Positions 59,239 to 64,000 of a stretch of DNA of 64,000 bases are shown one piece after another. The position numbers and the translations under genes are program-made. Positions within the stretch are counted from its first letter, which is position 1. Each line of letters begins with the position of its first letter. Location of the stretch: contig JBBQXS010000002.1 of assembly GCA_038209365.1 (NCBI GenBank), positions 1 through 64,000 on the forward strand. Direction: 5' to 3'. The notes beneath the pieces were generated by a model. The model was not told where the DNA came from, ran no database searches, and saw only the letters and a program-made list of their open reading frames with translations. This stretch comes from DASQHW01 sp038209365. GTDB taxonomy: Bacteria; Actinomycetota; Acidimicrobiia; IMCC26256; PALSA-610.

Positions 59239-60478
59239 TCAGGCGCGCTCGAGCGCGTAGCCGCTCTCGGAATGCTGGGTGATGTCGAGCCCGCGGTCTT
59301 CGTCGTCTTCGGTGGCGCGGATACCGCCGGGGAGGACCGCCTTGAGCGCCAATCCGATCGCGTACGAGACCGCGAACGAGAACAACAGCACCGCGCCGAC
59401 CGCGATCAGCTGCTCACCGAAGAGTCCCCAGCCGCCGCCGAAGAATGCGCCGTCCTTGCCCGCCGGATTCACACTTGCGTCGGCAAACAAGCCGAGCAGC
59501 ACCGAACCGATGATGCCGCCGACGAGATGGACGGCCACGACGTCGAGCGAGTCGTCATAACCGAGCTTGAACTTCAGAGAGATCGCGAGATAACACACGC
59601 CACCTGCGATCCCACCGATCGCCACAGGCGCGAGCCCGCCGACGAAGCCCGCGCACGGGGTGATCGCGACCAGACCCGCGACCGCACCCGAGGCCGCGCC
59701 AAGGGTCGTCGCGTGGCCGTCCTTGATGCGCTCGACGACGAGCCAGCCGAGCATTGCCGCCGCCGCCGCGACAAAGGTGTTGAGGAACGCTTGGGCCGCA
59801 ACCAGGTTGGCGGCGAGTGCCGAGCCGGCATTGAACCCGAACCAACCGAACCAGAGAATGCCCGTTCCGAGCAGGGTGAGCGGCAACGAATGCGGCGGCA
59901 TCGCCTCCCGCGGCCAGCCCCGCCGCCGGCCGAGCAGCAACACCAGCGCCAGCGCGGCTGCACCGGCGTTGACGTGCACGACGGTGCCCCCCGCGAAGTC
60001 GAGCGCACCGCGGTCGGCGAGCCACCCGCCCGCGAACACCCAGTGCGCGACGGGCAGATATACGAGGACCGACCACGCGGAGATGAAGCCGACCCAAGCA
60101 ACCCACCGCATGCGATCGGCGATCGCGCCGGTGATGAGCGCGGGCGTGATCACCGCGAACGTGAGCTGAAACGCGACGAACGCAAGGGTCGGAATGGATC
60201 CCGACACGCCGTTGGTGAGGTCCTTCAACCCGACGTTGTCGAAGTTTCCGATCCAGCCGGCATTGCCGGTGTCCGAAGGCGAGGCTGTAACCGAACAGCA
60301 CCCACAGGACCGTCGCGATCCCCATTGCGAAGAAGTTCTGCATCAACATTGCGAGCACGTTCTTGGCCCGTACCATCCCGCCGTAGAACAGCGCGAGGCC
60401 GGGAGTCATGAAAAGGACGAGCGCGGTGCTGGCGAGCACCCACGCGGTATCTCCGGTATCGATCTCCGGCACGTTCAC
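59239..60478 (-). pseudogene. amtB: Ammonium transporter Amt with a frameshift
   Basis: Amt/Mep/Rh ammonium channel. From GTG 60478 the frame reads MNVPEIDTGDTAWVLASTALVLF, FYGGMVRAKNVL, up to LFGYSLAFG, then loses similarity. It resumes one frame over at DTGNAGWIGNFDNVGLKDLT and runs intact to 59239, with both pore histidines (TVVHVNAG, AVHLVGG). The shift is at about 60271-60276; two bases appear missing in TTC-GG-ACACC. The protein as encoded stops making sense after about residue 69. Either an assembly error or a null allele. Co-transcribed with glnK. Confidence 0.88.
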
Positions 60479-60562
60479 AGCTCCTGAGTGTGCGGGCGCG
60501 CGCGTGCGCGGCGCCCGAGCGGTCGCGGAACCGCGCGCGCGTACGTCTGTCGACGCGGGCGG

Positions 60563-60859
60563 TTAGCTCAGGGTGTCGCGAAGTGCCGGCGGCCCGCGAC
60601 GCGTTGCGCTGCCGCGCCACTCGATGACGGGCACGACCTTGTCGCGCATACGGGCGAGGGCGAGGCTCGTCGGGCAGGCGCACGCGATGAGGACGGCGCG
60701 CATCTGCCCGACGGGCCAGGTGAGGCGGGGTTGGTGCGGCTCGACGCGGGCCGCAAAGGAGACCAGATGCGACCGGATGGGCGACACCGCCGCGTATGAG
60801 GTCGCGGCGTCCCGTTGCGCGGCGCCCTTCGCGGCCGGCGATGCGACCGACACCAACAC
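60563..60859 (-). CDS. Probable small secreted protein, start uncertain
   Basis: Codon use is strongly GC-biased in this frame, suggesting a real gene. Upstream of GTG 60859 the same frame continues RRFFRFAVSAALVAS, giving a good signal peptide with the SVASPAAKGA that follows, so the true start is probably near 60919-60925 at a rare codon (CTG 60919 or ATT 60925). The mature part has ACACP and ends in GPPALRDTLS. No family recognised. Confidence 0.45.
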   Translation of the reverse strand: MLVSVASPAAKGAAQRDAATSYAAVSPIRSHLVSFAARVEPHQPRLTWPVGQMRAVLIACACPTSLALARMRDKVVPVIEWRGSATRRGPPALRDTLS

Positions 60860-61017
60860 GCTCGCGACGAGAGCCGCGCTGACTGCGAAGCGAAAAAACC
60901 GCCGTTGCGTCGAGAGCAGATCAATGCCGATGGTCGAATTCTGGCGACCAATTGTTACAGGAGTGTTCCGGAACGTGACACGCGTATGAACATCGGCATG
61001 TGCTCACCGTCGCCGAC

Positions 61018-62577
61018 TCAGGCGGTCGTCGTTGTACCGGGGGCCTCGCGGATCCAGACGTCGAGTCTTCCGACCCGCGTATGTCTGTAGCCGGCGCTGG
61101 ATACTGATTGGCTCCATGCCTCGAGTTTTTTCTCGAGGCTCGGAGATCGTTTGGTCGTAAGAGGATCCGCGACGACGGCACGCGGTCTCGAATCTCGCGC
61201 GGGAAGCGACGCGACGACGTGGACGCGCTCGCTCGGCGACAACGCGAGTTGCATGACGTTCGCCGCACCGACAACGAACACTTCGTGCGCTCCTTGGCTC
61301 GCGATCAGCTGCGCCGCGCGTTCGTAGTCGCCCCGATCGATCGTCGCGACGTTGACGACCGACGAGACGAGCATCACCGCGAGCACCACCGACCACGCGA
61401 CGGCCAGCGTTTGAAACCACCCACCTCGCAACGCGTTCTTCACGACGGCCTGCGCGCCGACTCCGGCCGCGAGTACGAGGCCCGGAAGCCAGATCACGTA
61501 ATAGTGGGCCAGCATCAGCCCACTGCCGATGGCAAGGCCGAAGTAGGTCACCACCGTCGCGGCGAGTCCATAGACCGCCGCCGCCCGAGCGGGCGAAAGC
61601 AACCCGATGACGGCGAGGATCACGAGCAGCGCGGTTCCGAATCCGCCGATCCCATCGCTCATGAACCGGAGGCCGGCCCACCAGGGCGCATGCTGGTAGA
61701 TCTTGCTGCCGATCAGGATCGTGTGACCTGCCGCCGCGTGGGCGCCCTGGAAGCGCAGCATGTAATGGATCTGATCGAAGGACCCATGCCACCCGAGTGG
61801 CAGATACACAACCACGACCGCAGCGAGTCCGGTCGCAAGGTACGACCCGGTGAGCGCGAGCGACCGGGACCACTCCTGCCGGAGACGCCGCGTGCACACG
61901 AAGGAGAGCACGATCACGGGCGCGATGAGCAGCCCGGGCGCTTTGGAGGTCGCCGCCCATCCGGTGGCCAGGCCGGCAAGGGCCGCCCACGGCAGCGATC
62001 CCCGTGCTCGGGCCTCCCACCCGGCCCAGAGCGCGAGCGCGACGAAACCCGTCGCGACCGGATCGAGCAAGGCGAGCCGTTCGATGCGGGGGCCGGCGGG
62101 CGCATACCCACCCATGACGCCTGCGTGCGGAAGTAATCCCCAGAAGGCAGCGGCAGAGATCGCGGCGACCAGGCCCACAAGGCGATATGCCCACACCGCG
62201 ACGATGAGCGCTGTCGCGATGCCGGCGAGCGCGGAAACGACCCGCGCCGACGTATAGCCCTGTCCGAAGAGCTCTTGCGCGAAGCCGAAGAGATACTTGA
62301 CGAGCGGCGGCGCCTCACGAACCGATTTGAAGCTGCCGTGTACATACGCCCAACCGGAATGTACATAGGTGGGTTCGTCGACGGCGCGATCACCTCGACT
62401 GAGACCGAACAAGTGCACGAATGACGTCGCCGCAAGAACAAGCGCGAGGAGCAAGAACCCAAGCCATCGTTGCGAAAGCGTGGCACGCCGATCGCGCCGA
62501 CGATCGCGACTTCCGTCAACCTCGCGGGCGGGCGCTTCCACGGACTGGTGGACAAGCGCCTTGACGATCGCGATCAC
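61018..62577 (-). CDS. GT39/PMT-type membrane glycosyltransferase
   Basis: Polytopic membrane protein, 519 residues, about 11 hydrophobic segments, like the dolichyl-phosphate-mannose mannosyltransferases and ArnT-like proteins. The catalytic acidic loop is likely RAVDEPTYVHSGWAYVHG near residue 63, with KAPGLLIAP and LPGLVLAAGV segments later. The C-terminal 80 residues are soluble. Acceptor unknown; glycosylation of secreted proteins or envelope glycan is inferred, and the window holds several secreted Thr-rich candidates. Confidence 0.82.
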   Translation of the reverse strand: MIAIVKALVHQSVEAPAREVDGSRDRRRDRRATLSQRWLGFLLLALVLAATSFVHLFGLSRGDRAVDEPTYVHSGWAYVHGSFKSVREAPPLVKYLFGFAQELFGQGYTSARVVSALAGIATALIVAVWAYRLVGLVAAISAAAFWGLLPHAGVMGGYAPAGPRIERLALLDPVATGFVALALWAGWEARARGSLPWAALAGLATGWAATSKAPGLLIAPVIVLSFVCTRRLRQEWSRSLALTGSYLATGLAAVVVVYLPLGWHGSFDQIHYMLRFQGAHAAAGHTILIGSKIYQHAPWWAGLRFMSDGIGGFGTALLVILAVIGLLSPARAAAVYGLAATVVTYFGLAIGSGLMLAHYYVIWLPGLVLAAGVGAQAVVKNALRGGWFQTLAVAWSVVLAVMLVSSVVNVATIDRGDYERAAQLIASQGAHEVFVVGAANVMQLALSPSERVHVVASLPARDSRPRAVVADPLTTKRSPSLEKKLEAWSQSVSSAGYRHTRVGRLDVWIREAPGTTTTA

Positions 62578-62742
62578 CTGCGAAGCGTGTAGTACTCACC
62601 GGCGAAGGTTGTCGCGGTCGCGGGGGCAGCGGTACCCAGAGCAACCATCACGCTGATCATGTCACGCGAGCCATATGCCCGCGGGAATCACGTATCCCAA
62701 TGTGGCACGACAGCCCAACACCAGACAATCCGTCGACCAACC

Positions 62743-63438
62743 TCAGAGCGCGTTGAGCATGTCAGCCAGTTGCGCGGGTTGGCTGATCATCGCCATGTGC
62801 CCGGCGTCGAGATCGATCACCTCCGCGCCACCGAGGTTCGTGATCATCTTGTCCTGGACGGCGGGAATGATGCTGGCATCTCGCAACAGCCGGATGTAGG
62901 TGCGCGGGATCGGGTTTTGAAGGCCGCGGAGATCGACTGGCTCAGTGAGCACAAGATCGGCTTCGGGTACGAGGCGCTCGAGTGTGAAGGCAGCCTGATC
63001 GGGGTCCATCTCGTTGCAGAACATGCGGGCCGCGACCTCGGGGTGAAGCGTCCCGTGTTCAGTGATACGTCGTCGTCCATCCGAGCGGCGACTTCTGCGG
63101 ATGCCGGGAAGCACGTCGGCGATTGTCTGGCCGTCCGTGGGGACTGCACAGGCGATGAACACCAGCCGACGCAGCCGATCGGGCACCCGCGCGGCGACGC
63201 CGGGCAGCGTGATTCCGGCGAGGGAATGGCCGACGAGTACGACCTCGGTGAGGTCGTTGGCGATGATCTCGTGTTCCACCTCTTGGACGAAGTCGGCCAC
63301 CGTGACCTGCGCGAGATCGGCGGGGCGGTTGCCGCGGCCGGGGAGATCGACAACGTGCACGGGCTTTGCGAGGAGTGGTGCGAGCAGGTCCCAGCAGGAA
63401 CCGGCAAATCCACCGCCATGGACCAACACGAAGGGCAT
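62743..63438 (-). CDS. Alpha/beta-hydrolase (esterase/HNL-like)
   Basis: Hydrolase of 231 residues. MPFVLVHGGGFAGSCWD holds the oxyanion glycine stretch, Ser is in LVGHSLAG, and DAGHMAMISQP supplies the His. This layout resembles plant-type hydroxynitrile-lyase/methylesterase relatives in bacteria (salicylate-esterase-like). ATG 63438 has AAAGGAG six bases before, so the frame upstream is not used. Divergent from the methyltransferase gene. Confidence 0.85.
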   Translation of the reverse strand: MPFVLVHGGGFAGSCWDLLAPLLAKPVHVVDLPGRGNRPADLAQVTVADFVQEVEHEIIANDLTEVVLVGHSLAGITLPGVAARVPDRLRRLVFIACAVPTDGQTIADVLPGIRRSRRSDGRRRITEHGTLHPEVAARMFCNEMDPDQAAFTLERLVPEADLVLTEPVDLRGLQNPIPRTYIRLLRDASIIPAVQDKMITNLGGAEVIDLDAGHMAMISQPAQLADMLNAL

Positions 63439-63514
63439 ACGAATCTCCTTTGCCACGCAGCGGTTCTCGGCACCCCGCTGGTCCGCAACTTGCCCGTCGC
63501 GCCAGAATGCGCAG

Positions 63515-64000
63515 GTGCGCAGGCTACCGAAGCGAGCAGACCTGCCCGTCTTCACTGCCGTCGGTGTCGCGCTCCATGTCGGACTGCCGTTGGCCTTGGC
63601 ACGACACGACCCGAGTCACAGGCCGAATGCACAAGTGTCACGCATCACCAAGCGCGCCGGCCAGTTGCTCGTCGCAAGCGGCGCGACGATTGTGGTGTCG
63701 GCGACGCTGGAACACCTTCGTCACGACAGATCGTCGCGTGAGCGGGCGCCTTGGCCTGGAGCGGTTCCCGAGTTCATCGTGTTAGGTGGGCCGTACGCGT
63801 TCTCACGAAACCCGATGTATGTCGGCGAGCTCCTCATGTGGCTCGGCTGGACGCTCTTGCTCGACAGCGGCACCGTCGCCGTCGGATCGGCGACCATGGC
63901 TGGCGCGATGGCGTTGGTTGTACGGCGCGAGGAACGCCGCCTGAACGCGACATTCGGTGACGAATACCGCCAATATGCGGACCGCGTGTCGAGATGGGTA
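63515..64000 (+). CDS. Isoprenylcysteine/phospholipid methyltransferase-like, partial
   Basis: The gene runs off the window; 162 codons without a stop are seen. GTG 63515 opens the frame; hydrophobic segments at about 14-30, 55-70 and 105-135. The SAM-binding region of the ICMT/PEMT family is clear: GGPYAFSRNPMYVGELLMWLG (in two parts), with RREERRLNATFGDEYRQYADRVSRW at its end, nearly the protein's C-terminus. Membrane methyltransferase of unknown substrate. Confidence 0.8.
   Translation, partial: MRRLPKRADLPVFTAVGVALHVGLPLALARHDPSHRPNAQVSRITKRAGQLLVASGATIVVSATLEHLRHDRSSRERAPWPGAVPEFIVLGGPYAFSRNPMYVGELLMWLGWTLLLDSGTVAVGSATMAGAMALVVRREERRLNATFGDEYRQYADRVSRWV

Noticed and set aside
59555..60478. 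A 307-residue protein starting at the amt start
   Set aside because: Only the first 69 residues resemble Amt; the rest is Arg-rich sequence read in the wrong frame after the frameshift.
60577..60951. Other overlapping small frames in the amt upstream region
   Set aside because: They lack GC-biased third positions and signal sequences; only the frame ending at 60563 looks coding.

Overview
The window is a 64 kb piece of a high-GC actinobacterial chromosome. GTG and TTG starts are common, and most operon members overlap their neighbour by four bases (ATGA or GTGA). Several families typical of Actinobacteria are present: a SigR-type sigma factor with an RsrA-type zinc anti-sigma factor, a DUF2342 zincin, DUF3263, a LytR_C protein, RadA-DisA and ClpC. 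An Acidimicrobiia-like lineage is my inference from gene content and order; no 16S rRNA gene is present to settle it. I see no insertion sequence, CRISPR array, phage module or biosynthetic gene cluster.

Layout. 0-5 kb: trehalose genes (TreT-like GT4, OtsA-like GT20, convergent OtsB), an M20 amidohydrolase and a LytR_C protein. 5-11 kb: DUF3263 protein, an OmpR-type two-component system, small secreted and membrane proteins, a GT87 membrane glycosyltransferase and an AarF/UbiB kinase. 11-17.7 kb is the accessory part: an APH-like phosphotransferase, a tyrosine recombinase with altered catalytic residues coupled to an Hsp20 chaperone, a lipoprotein esterase, two small secreted proteins, a decayed adenylate cyclase and tRNA-Thr(UGU). 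17.7-31.5 kb is housekeeping: P-loop kinase, rlmB-cysS, ispF-ispD-PIN/TRAM, a Crp regulator, disA-radA-LppM-like-clpC and a polyprenyl diphosphate synthase. 31.5-49.2 kb is a long minus-strand cofactor and translation block (tilS-hpt-folE-folP; folB-folK-DUF2520-panC-panD-nadB-nadC-coaX-lysS), interrupted by pyk on the plus strand. 49.2-64 kb: sigR-rsrA, a CoA transferase, an LPFTG surface protein, a 1202-residue PKD/LamG secreted protein, an amt-glnK-DUF4118-KimA-like group, a GT39-type glycosyltransferase, a hydrolase and a methyltransferase cut by the window end.

How the genes work together. The fol, pan, nad and coa genes make folate, pantothenate/CoA and NAD precursors and are translationally coupled. 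DisA would make c-di-AMP, and the window also encodes a KimA-like potassium permease, the classical c-di-AMP target, in the same transcription unit as ammonium uptake genes. SigR-RsrA would control redox stress.

Most notable observations: single-site frameshifts in two otherwise intact core genes (pyk and amt), which could be assembly errors; a seven-G run at the sigR/rsrA junction where loss of one G fuses sigma and anti-sigma; two long hairpins with AACCTGCG/CGCAGGTT arms and identical 25-nt loops in operon gaps; a 19-bp repeat encoding DAAEPG in frame in panC and again, diverged, in the DUF2342 gene; and the recombinase-Hsp20 pair. I did not find a clear new multi-gene system.
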